The notes under the pieces are model-generated. The model did not search any database. It saw nothing but the letters and a program-made list of their open reading frames with translations, and was not told the origin of the DNA. From Bacteroidota bacterium (GTDB taxonomy: Bacteria > Bacteroidota > Bacteroidia > Flavobacteriales > Weeksellaceae), in contig JAFDZJ010000240.1 in the NCBI GenBank assembly GCA_018266965.1, positions 1-5,463 of the forward strand: DNA of 5,463 nt, written 5' to 3'. Positions within the stretch are counted from its first letter, which is position 1. Every line of letters starts with the position of its first letter. The translations under genes were made by a program, and so were the position numbers. Below, piece after piece: positions 1 through 5,463 of this stretch.

Positions 1-284
1 AAATTGCTCGTTTCAATCCCGACAGATATTACATTCTATCTTACTTTGGCGTAAAAGAAAGTGATAAAATAGAAATTGCTGATTTGGTGGATGAACTAAA
101 ACTAAAACACGGTTGCCAAATCATCATCAACGGACTTTTGCCAACAATTAAATACTATTTACGCTTGATAACTTCATTGGACGAATTTGTAACTAACTAC
201 AATGAATTGATAAAAAACGACACAGAAATAAAAAAAATACATAAAGAAAAATGGAACGAACTAATCGAAAAACATCTCAAATAA
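1..284 (+). CDS. C-terminal part of an unidentified protein (5' end outside window)
   Basis: The frame read from position 3 is open from the left edge to a TAA at 282-284, giving 93 visible residues. There is no ATG in the visible frame, and the segment upstream of the first possible start (TTG at 84) reads as normal protein (IARFNPDRYYILSYFGVKES), so this is the tail of a longer gene. The tail is rich in Lys, Glu, Ile and Asn. It has a hydrophobic stretch around HGCQIIINGLLPT and a charged helical end (NELIKNDTEIKKIHKEKW). It has no signal peptide, membrane segment or recognisable catalytic motif. The general character recalls C-terminal ends of type II restriction endonucleases, but that is a weak impression from memory and no family can be named. 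It converges on nhaA, with 172 bp between the two stop codons. Confidence 0.6.
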   Translation, partial: IARFNPDRYYILSYFGVKESDKIEIADLVDELKLKHGCQIIINGLLPTIKYYLRLITSLDEFVTNYNELIKNDTEIKKIHKEKWNELIEKHLK

Positions 285-285
285 A

Positions 286-440
286 GGTACTGTGTACAAC
301 AAGGGATTTGCAATAGTTAGTCGAAACTGCAAAGTTCAACGACAACTTTTGGTACTTTTATTTGACTACGCCGAAACTTCGTTTTCAAGACAAAAATACA
401 ATGTGATAAAATAATTTTAAATTCGAATGCAGTGTTTAAA
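286..440. repeat. Possible partial interspersed intergenic repeat between convergent genes
   Basis: This non-coding spacer has internal structure. GGTACT occurs at 286-291 and 351-356. CGAAACT occurs at 322-328 and 372-378. A perfect 6-bp inverted repeat (AAAGTT at 331-336, AACTTT at 344-349) encloses a 7-nt loop. The left end carries ACAACAAGGGATTTGC (296-311). From memory, this kind of core begins repeated intergenic elements of about 120-180 bp in many flavobacterial genomes, and those elements end in an inverted copy of the core. No inverted copy is visible here, so if the assignment is right this is a left part only. The right boundary is approximate. No gene or convincing terminator for either neighbour was found in it. 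Confidence 0.35.
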
Positions 441-456
441 TACAGAAATCAATCTA

Positions 457-1617
457 TTATTTTTTTTTGATGGCCAAAATATTTAATAAAAAATAACCTG
501 CAAATCCTGACAAAATCGACGCAATGAGTATGGCAAATTTTGCTTCGTCTTGTTGTGCAATATCTTTAAAACAAATAACAGCAATGAAAATAGACATGGT
601 AAAGCCAATTCCTGCCAATAATCCGGCTCCAATGAGATGTTTACAAATAATATTGTCCGGTATTTTACTGATTTTTAATCGAATTGCAATAAAAGAAAAT
701 AGATTGATACCGATAACTTTCCCTAAAAACAATCCAGCAATAATCCCTATACTGAAAGAATTAGTAAGTTGATTGACCATTCCGGAATGAAAAGTAATAT
801 TGGTATTTGCTAATGCAAATATTGGCATAATAAGAAAATTAACAGGTAGATGTAGTTTTTCTTCTAATTTTTCCAATGGAGAAATTTGTGTATCCGACTT
901 GTTACAAGGAATGGTGAACGCCAATATTACCCCTGCAATAGTAGCATGAATACCACTGTGGTGCATGAAATACCAAAGAAACATACCCGGTATTATATAA
1001 AAAATATGCTTTTTTATTTTAAAATAATTTAAAATTATTAATAGGATAAACATTAATAATGAAAAAAATAAATAGGAAAATTCTATTTTTTCGGAATAAA
1101 AAATAGCAATGACCAATATAGCTCCCAAATCATCGACAATTGCAAGTGCGGTAAGAAAAATCTTTATAGAAATCGGAACTTTTTTCCCAAGCATAGATAG
1201 TATTGCCAAAGAAAAAGCAATATCCGTAGCCATAGGTATTCCCCAACCATTGGAAAATTCTGTATCTTGTGTAAAAAATAAATAGATACCAGCAGGAACC
1301 AACATTCCACCAAAAGCTGCAATTATTGGTAAAGAAGCGTTTTTAATATCCGAGAGTTCGCCTTCAACCAATTCTCTTTTTATTTCTAAACCTACTAATA
1401 GAAAAAATATAGTCATCAATCCATCATTAATCCAACTACCGATGGAGTAGTGTAAATGCAAATTTTCCCATCCTACTTTTTTATCTAATATTGTCTGAAA
1501 TCCAATTCCTAATGTTGAATTTGCTATCAATAAAGAGGTAATTACCGCTAAAAGTAATAATATACCAGACGATTGAGAATGATGGAAAAATTTTCTGAAA
1601 TAATGACTTATATTCAT
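457..1617 (-). CDS. nhaA: Na+/H+ antiporter NhaA
   Basis: This is a 386-residue inner-membrane protein, the usual NhaA length. It exchanges cytoplasmic Na+ (or Li+) for external protons and so serves sodium and alkaline-pH tolerance. About a dozen hydrophobic segments run from residue 17 to 383. Signature stretches are NDGLMTIFFLLVGLEIKREL (64-83), MATDIAFSLAIL (129-140), ALAIVDDLGA (157-166), HHSGIHATIAGV (219-230) and GIGFTMSIFIA (336-346). The ion-binding aspartate pair is D162-D163, matching E. coli D163-D164. T131-D132 matches the E. coli T132-D133 of the unwound helix, and K300 matches E. coli K300. H224 and E252 occupy the places of pH-response residues H225 and E252. All key residues are intact, so an active electrogenic antiporter is expected. 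The ATG lies 10 bp after the rel stop codon, which suggests translation from a shared transcript. The gene is very AT-rich, about 10% GC at 1021-1080. It ends in three AAA lysine codons next to TAA. Confidence 0.96.
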   Translation of the reverse strand: MNISHYFRKFFHHSQSSGILLLLAVITSLLIANSTLGIGFQTILDKKVGWENLHLHYSIGSWINDGLMTIFFLLVGLEIKRELVEGELSDIKNASLPIIAAFGGMLVPAGIYLFFTQDTEFSNGWGIPMATDIAFSLAILSMLGKKVPISIKIFLTALAIVDDLGAILVIAIFYSEKIEFSYLFFSLLMFILLIILNYFKIKKHIFYIIPGMFLWYFMHHSGIHATIAGVILAFTIPCNKSDTQISPLEKLEEKLHLPVNFLIMPIFALANTNITFHSGMVNQLTNSFSIGIIAGLFLGKVIGINLFSFIAIRLKISKIPDNIICKHLIGAGLLAGIGFTMSIFIAVICFKDIAQQDEAKFAILIASILSGFAGYFLLNILAIKKK

Positions 1618-1627
1618 CGTTTAATAA

Positions 1628-3838
1628 TTAGGAACGAGTAACTTTTGAGATACCTTTTATAGCTTTCAGTTGTTTGATAGTTTCTTCCAATTGGATTTTA
1701 TTTTTTACTTCTAGAAAAATAGTTCCGGAAAAAATTCCGTCATTGGAAGCAATAGTCATACTTTTCATATCCATACTCATAGAGTTGGTGATTACTTGGG
1801 TAATATCACTTATCATTCCCATTCTGTCTAGTCCTTCTATCTCTATTTTCACTCTGTTTTTGAAACTTTCTTCATTAACCCATTTTGCGGGAAGGACTCT
1901 ATAATCATATTGAGCTCTTAGGTTGATAGCATTGGGACAATTGTCATTGTGTACTTTTATTCCTTCGGAAATAGTTATAAAGCCAAAGATTTTATCTCCG
2001 GGTATTACCGTACAACATTTGGCATAAGTATAGTTTAGTTTTTCCTCGTCTTTTCCAAAGACTATCATGTCCAAATTTTCTTTGGTATTCTCTTCAAAAA
2101 TCGTATTTTTTGTTGGGGATTTTCTAAAACGAGTAAATATATTATTCAGTACATTTTTACTATAATCTACATATTTTCTAATATCAGCAGCGTCCAAACT
2201 GCCATCTTGGAAACCCATGAAAAGTTCTTGAGAAGTTTTCAGTCCAAAGAATTTTTGCATTTTATTAATCTCCTTATCGTTATACGAGAGTTTGGCGTGT
2301 CGTAATTTTCTTTGGAGTATCTCTTTACCTTCTGCAACAATGTTAGATTTTTCGGAGTTCAAATAATTTTTTATTCTAGCTCTTGCTTTGGAAGTTACCA
2401 AAAATTCTAACCAATCCATTTTTGGTTTTTGGTTTTTGGAAGAGAGAATATCAATTTGATCACCGTTTTGTAGTACATAAGAAATAGGAACCAGTTTTCC
2501 ATTGACCTTTGCACCCAAACAGTGCATTCCCAAATCCGAATGAACACTAAACGCAAAGTCTAATGCAGTAGAATTGGTAGGTAGAATTTTTATTTCTCCT
2601 TTCGGTGTGAATACAAAAACTTCTTTGGAGTAAAGATTTAGTTTTATGTTGTCCATCAATTCCGCTGTGGAAAGTGCTTGTTGGTTTTCCAATACCTCAC
2701 GGATTTCCGATACCCAGGATTCAAAATTATTATCATCGGAATTTTGTCGAAACCCTTCTTTGTATTTGTAGTGAGCAGCAACACCTTTTTCTGCTATATC
2801 GTCCATTCTTTCGGAACGGATTTGTACCTCTATCCATCTTTTGTCTGGACCGAGTACAGTGAGGTGTAAACTTTCATAACCTGTTGCTCTTGGCTGTGTA
2901 ATCCAATCTCTCATCCTACTTGGATTGCTATGGTAGAGGTCTGTTACAATGGAATATATTTTCCAAGCTACAAATTTTTCATTTTTTGCATCTGCTTTAT
3001 AAATTATTCTGATGGCGTAATTGTCAAAAACCTCTTCAAAAGGAACTCCTTGTTTTTGCATTTTTCGAAATATCGAAGAAATGGCTTTAGCTCTACCTTT
3101 TATACTGAAATCAAGTCCTTCTTCCTTTAACTCATTAGAAATTTCTTGGGTAAATTCATCTACATACGATTGTCGGAGTTCTCTATCGTGTTGGAGTTTT
3201 TCAGTAATTTCTTTATAGACCTCCGGGTTATTATATTTCATAGAGAGGTCTTCTAATTCGGATTTTATATTATACAGACCCAATCGATGAGCAAGTGGAG
3301 CATAAATATATACCGTTTCAGATGCAATTTTTTGTTGTTTGTCTGGTCTCATAGAGTCCAAAGTCCTCATATTGTGCAATCGGTCGGCAATTTTAATAAG
3401 AATTACTCGGAAATCTTCTGAAAGTGTAAGTAATAATTTTCTGTAATTTTCACTTTGTATAGAGATGTTTTGGTGGTTCATGATGGATATTTTTGTTAAT
3501 CCCTGAACTATTTTGGCTATTTTTTCACCAAATATTTTTTCTAAATCTTCATAAGTGTATTCCGAATCTTCTATTACATCATGTAACAATCCACAAGCAA
3601 TAGAGGTTGCACCCAAACCTATTTCTTTGGCAACAATTTTTGCTACTGCAATTGGATGATATATGTAAGGTTCGCCAGTCTTTCTCCTTTGGTCTTTGTG
3701 AGCATCAAGAGCTATATCAAAAGCTTTCCGGATTAATTTATTCTGTTCTTCATCTAGTGTTCTGTAAGTACTAGAAATCAAATCTTTGTATCGAGCAAGG
3801 ATTTCTTTATTTTCTTTTTCCAAATCGTAAGCCATCAT
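1628..3838 (-). CDS. rel: Bifunctional (p)ppGpp synthetase/hydrolase (Rel/SpoT, RSH family)
   Basis: This is a 736-residue cytoplasmic long RSH enzyme of normal length. It makes (p)ppGpp from ATP and GTP/GDP and also hydrolyses it. Hydrolase domain, about 30-200: RRKTGEP (51-57), the HD metal ligands H61, H86-D87 and D152 (in ADRLHNMRTL), and E90-D91, all intact. Synthetase domain, about 230-360: GRAK (248-251), D272, GYESLH (320-325) and E337 in EVQIR. The diagnostic RxKD/EFDD position reads R308-M-R-D311, positively charged as in bifunctional Rel and unlike RelA. A TGS domain (about 405-465), a helical region, a zinc-finger-like segment with C608-C609, H630 and C634, and a C-terminal ACT domain (about 662-736) follow. 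These are the parts that sense ribosome and tRNA status. Two ATGs open the frame; the first (3836-3838) is chosen, but Met2 is equally possible. The symbol could also be given as spoT or relA. nhaA follows 10 bp downstream. Confidence 0.97.
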   Translation of the reverse strand: MMAYDLEKENKEILARYKDLISSTYRTLDEEQNKLIRKAFDIALDAHKDQRRKTGEPYIYHPIAVAKIVAKEIGLGATSIACGLLHDVIEDSEYTYEDLEKIFGEKIAKIVQGLTKISIMNHQNISIQSENYRKLLLTLSEDFRVILIKIADRLHNMRTLDSMRPDKQQKIASETVYIYAPLAHRLGLYNIKSELEDLSMKYNNPEVYKEITEKLQHDRELRQSYVDEFTQEISNELKEEGLDFSIKGRAKAISSIFRKMQKQGVPFEEVFDNYAIRIIYKADAKNEKFVAWKIYSIVTDLYHSNPSRMRDWITQPRATGYESLHLTVLGPDKRWIEVQIRSERMDDIAEKGVAAHYKYKEGFRQNSDDNNFESWVSEIREVLENQQALSTAELMDNIKLNLYSKEVFVFTPKGEIKILPTNSTALDFAFSVHSDLGMHCLGAKVNGKLVPISYVLQNGDQIDILSSKNQKPKMDWLEFLVTSKARARIKNYLNSEKSNIVAEGKEILQRKLRHAKLSYNDKEINKMQKFFGLKTSQELFMGFQDGSLDAADIRKYVDYSKNVLNNIFTRFRKSPTKNTIFEENTKENLDMIVFGKDEEKLNYTYAKCCTVIPGDKIFGFITISEGIKVHNDNCPNAINLRAQYDYRVLPAKWVNEESFKNRVKIEIEGLDRMGMISDITQVITNSMSMDMKSMTIASNDGIFSGTIFLEVKNKIQLEETIKQLKAIKGISKVTRS

Positions 3839-3949
3839 CTATATCTTTTATATTCACGAATATAATAAAAAAAATTATTTTTTGGTGTCTATTCTAAATT
3901 TTTTTGTTGATGTATTGTTGTGTAGTTGTCAGTTTTTAATCATTTAGCC
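3839..3949 (-). promoter_or_regulatory. rel upstream region, presumed promoter
   Basis: These 111 bp separate the acyl-CoA dehydrogenase terminator from the rel start, so transcription of rel-nhaA most likely begins here. A sequence TAATTTTT (minus strand, 3877 down to 3870) matches the Bacteroidota -7 box TAnnTTTG at seven of eight positions, but no properly spaced TTG -33 element accompanies it, so no promoter is placed with confidence. There is no Shine-Dalgarno sequence. The bases just before the ATG are A/T-rich, as is common in Bacteroidota. No ORF or structured leader RNA is apparent. Confidence 0.4.
3848..3865. promoter_or_regulatory. 18-bp palindrome in the rel leader (possible operator)
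   Basis: A perfect 8-bp inverted repeat, TTATATTC-AC-GAATATAA, ends 9 bp before the first rel start codon. With only a 2-nt spacer it cannot form a good RNA hairpin, so a dimeric protein-binding site is the more natural reading. It is very AT-rich, so chance occurrence is plausible. No regulator can be named. Confidence 0.3.
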
Positions 3950-3979
3950 AAAAAAAAAAGCCTACAAAATTTGTAGGCT
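3950..3979 (-). terminator. Rho-independent terminator of the acyl-CoA dehydrogenase gene
   Basis: Read on the minus strand, AGCCTACA (3979-3972) pairs perfectly with TGTAGGCT (3966-3959) around a 5-nt AT loop, and the pairing can extend further into the loop. Ten uninterrupted T residues follow at once (3959-3950). This is a textbook intrinsic terminator, 23 bp beyond the TAA at 4003-4005. It is one-directional, since the plus-strand side of the stem has no T run. It separates the fatty-acid gene from rel-nhaA. Confidence 0.92.
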
Positions 3980-4002
3980 AATTTGGTTTAACAAAAAGAA
4001 AA

Positions 4003-5463
4003 TTAATATCCTCCTTTTTCTACAAAATGTGCAGCCACTTTTTCTGTAAGTGCCACTACATTCGGGTTGTTGGTATATTTGGTAAATCTTCTCAGTCCAG
4101 AAAGCATCATTCTTTGTTCGTCGCCTTCGGCAAAAGAGATTATTCCTTCTTTGGCGGCAACAATAATTTTTTCTACCGCTTTGTAAAGGTTCAGTTGAGC
4201 CATTGTTGCTTCTACAGAATCTTGTGCAAAATGTTTTTCCGCTCTCAAAATTGCAGATTCAGCCATATAAATTTGGTTCAGGATTTCGGAAGCGTTTAAC
4301 AAAAGATGTTGTTGCTTTTCAATATCCATCATATATTTTTGCAATGCAGCTCCGGAAACCATTAGGAAAACTTTTTTCAAATTGGCGATGATTGCTTTTT
4401 CCTCACTCATATAAGCCGAATAATCTGGCACTTCAAACGATGGTATTCCCATCAATTCTTTAGAAATTGCCATAGCAGGAGTTAATAAATCCAACTGACC
4501 TTTCATCGCTCTTTTGATTAACATTCCTACCGCCAAAAGTCTGTTGATTTCGTTGGTTCCTTCGTAGATTCTACCAATTCTGGCATCTCTCCAAGCAGCT
4601 TCTATCGGAGTATCTTCGGAGAAGCCCATTCCACCAAAAATTTGGATACCTTCGTCGGCAGTGTTTTGGGTTAGGTCAGAAACGAAAACCTTTAAGATAG
4701 AACATTCCACAGCATATTCTTCCACACCTTTCAATTCAGCTTCTTGATGGTTCATTCCACCGGCAACCAATTCGTCAATTTTATTCTGAATATCTTTTGC
4801 AGCTCTATAAGTTCCGGCTTCTGAAACAAAAACTCCAGTTGCCATCTCGGCAATTTTCTTTCTAATCGCTCCAAAAGTAGCAATAGCAACGCCAAATTGT
4901 TTTCTTTCATTGGCGTATTTTACAGAATGATTTAGAATTCTTCTTTGTCCGTCCAAGTTGGCAGCTGCCAATTTTATCCTGCCTACATTCAGGGCGTTGA
5001 GAGCAATTTTGAAACCGTTGTTTCTCTCGCCCAGCATATTTTCTACAGGCACTTTCATATTGTTGAAGAAAACCTGTCTTGTAGATGAAGAGCGAATCCC
5101 CAATTTGTGTTCTTCCTCACCCAAAGTCAAAGAGTTTGGATCTTCCAATTCACTTCTATTGATGACAAATCCGGTGATATTTTTATCGTCATCAATTTTT
5201 GCAAACAAGGTAAAAGTATCTGCAAATCCGGCGTTGGAAATCCACATTTTTTGTCCGTTGATGATGTAATGTTTTCCATCTTCGGAAAGTACAGCTTTTG
5301 TTTTTCCGGAGTTGGCATCGGAACCCGCATCGGGTTCTGTTAAACAATATGACCCAAATTTTAGACCTGCAGCCAAGTCTGGAAGGTATTTTTTCTTGAG
5401 TTCTTCGGTTCCGTAGAAAAGGGTAGGTAGTGTACCAATTCCGGTATGAGCTCCGAAAGCCGT
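4003..5463 (-). CDS. Acyl-CoA dehydrogenase, VLCAD/ACAD9-like (N-terminus outside window)
   Basis: This flavoenzyme catalyses the first step of fatty-acid beta-oxidation, acyl-CoA to trans-2-enoyl-CoA, passing electrons to ETF. The frame is open to the right edge, so 486 residues are visible. The first visible residues (TAFGAHTGIGTLPTLFYGTE) belong to the family's conserved N-terminal half. A TTG at 5374-5376 is an internal leucine codon, not the start. In visible numbering the motifs are LTEPDAGSD (41-49, acyl/FAD site), WISNAG (74-79), ERKQFG (186-191), QIFGGMG (274-280) and RIYEGTNEINR (298-308). E301 is the expected catalytic base. About 180 residues follow this motif, forming a helical C-terminal extension as in VLCAD and ACAD9, which suggests long-chain substrates. 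About 100 N-terminal residues should be missing. GC is higher than in its neighbours, around 40% in one sampled 60-bp stretch. A strong terminator follows, so it is probably the last gene of its operon. Confidence 0.95.
   Translation of the reverse strand, partial: TAFGAHTGIGTLPTLFYGTEELKKKYLPDLAAGLKFGSYCLTEPDAGSDANSGKTKAVLSEDGKHYIINGQKMWISNAGFADTFTLFAKIDDDKNITGFVINRSELEDPNSLTLGEEEHKLGIRSSSTRQVFFNNMKVPVENMLGERNNGFKIALNALNVGRIKLAAANLDGQRRILNHSVKYANERKQFGVAIATFGAIRKKIAEMATGVFVSEAGTYRAAKDIQNKIDELVAGGMNHQEAELKGVEEYAVECSILKVFVSDLTQNTADEGIQIFGGMGFSEDTPIEAAWRDARIGRIYEGTNEINRLLAVGMLIKRAMKGQLDLLTPAMAISKELMGIPSFEVPDYSAYMSEEKAIIANLKKVFLMVSGAALQKYMMDIEKQQHLLLNASEILNQIYMAESAILRAEKHFAQDSVEATMAQLNLYKAVEKIIVAAKEGIISFAEGDEQRMMLSGLRRFTKYTNNPNVVALTEKVAAHFVEKGGY

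Noticed and set aside
84..86. TTG as the start of a 66-residue gene at the left edge
   Set aside because: The frame is open back to the window edge and upstream residues look coding. No ribosome-binding or promoter signal precedes the TTG.
416..440. TTTAAA repeats (416-421, 435-440) and ATTCGAAT (421-428) as an nhaA terminator
   Set aside because: The stem would be only six A-T pairs with no T run after it on the minus strand, too weak to call a terminator.
460..468. Run of nine T on the plus strand as a terminator for the left gene or a slippage site in nhaA
   Set aside because: No stable hairpin precedes it on the plus strand. The run encodes the terminal lysines of NhaA next to the stop codon, and nothing suggests programmed frameshifting.
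524..772. Plus-strand open frame of 82 codons inside nhaA
   Set aside because: It lies opposite a clear NhaA coding sequence, and its translation has no family resemblance.
2674..3218. Several overlapping plus-strand open frames of 62-66 codons opposite rel
   Set aside because: They overlap each other and lie antisense to the highly conserved synthetase region, so they are shadows of the rel codons.
4958..5269. Plus-strand open frame of 103 codons opposite the acyl-CoA dehydrogenase
   Set aside because: The opposite strand encodes unbroken conserved motifs of the enzyme. The antisense translation is low in complexity and has no recognisable domain.
5374..5376. TTG as the start of the acyl-CoA dehydrogenase
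   Set aside because: The 29 codons upstream to the window edge encode conserved family sequence (HTGIGTLPTLFYGTE, then KKKYLPDLA), so the gene is cut by the window edge and does not start here.

Overview
The window looks like chromosomal DNA from a low-GC member of the Bacteroidota, most likely a flavobacterium of the Chryseobacterium/Riemerella/Weeksellaceae type. This is inferred from the AT-rich composition, start codons preceded by A/T-rich leaders instead of Shine-Dalgarno sequences, and the flavobacterial flavour of the stringent-response and acyl-CoA dehydrogenase proteins. No marker gene fixes the genus.

Layout from left to right. (1) Positions 1-284 hold the C-terminal end of a + strand protein that begins outside the window. 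Its family is not certain; a restriction-endonuclease-like tail is a weak guess. (2) Positions 285-456 lie between two convergent genes. They hold short internal repeats and a small hairpin, and look like part of an interspersed intergenic repeat. (3) The minus strand then carries nhaA (457-1617), a Na+/H+ antiporter, placed 10 bp downstream of a full-length bifunctional (p)ppGpp synthetase/hydrolase gene of the Rel/SpoT type (1628-3838). The two are probably co-transcribed in the order rel-nhaA. (4) Positions 3839-4002 separate this pair from the next gene. They contain the AT-rich rel leader, with an 18-bp palindrome just ahead of the start codon, and a strong intrinsic terminator. (5) Positions 4003-5463, also minus strand, carry most of a VLCAD/ACAD9-like acyl-CoA dehydrogenase whose N-terminus lies beyond the right edge. 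The terminator directly after it suggests it is the last gene of its transcript.

Functionally this is core metabolism and stress physiology: fatty-acid beta-oxidation, (p)ppGpp control, and sodium/pH homeostasis. The left edge may be the border of an accessory region. I looked on both strands for an undescribed system and found none with strong support. The best leads are the repeat-like spacer at 285-456, the rel-nhaA coupling, the palindrome in front of rel, and the unidentified truncated gene at the left edge.
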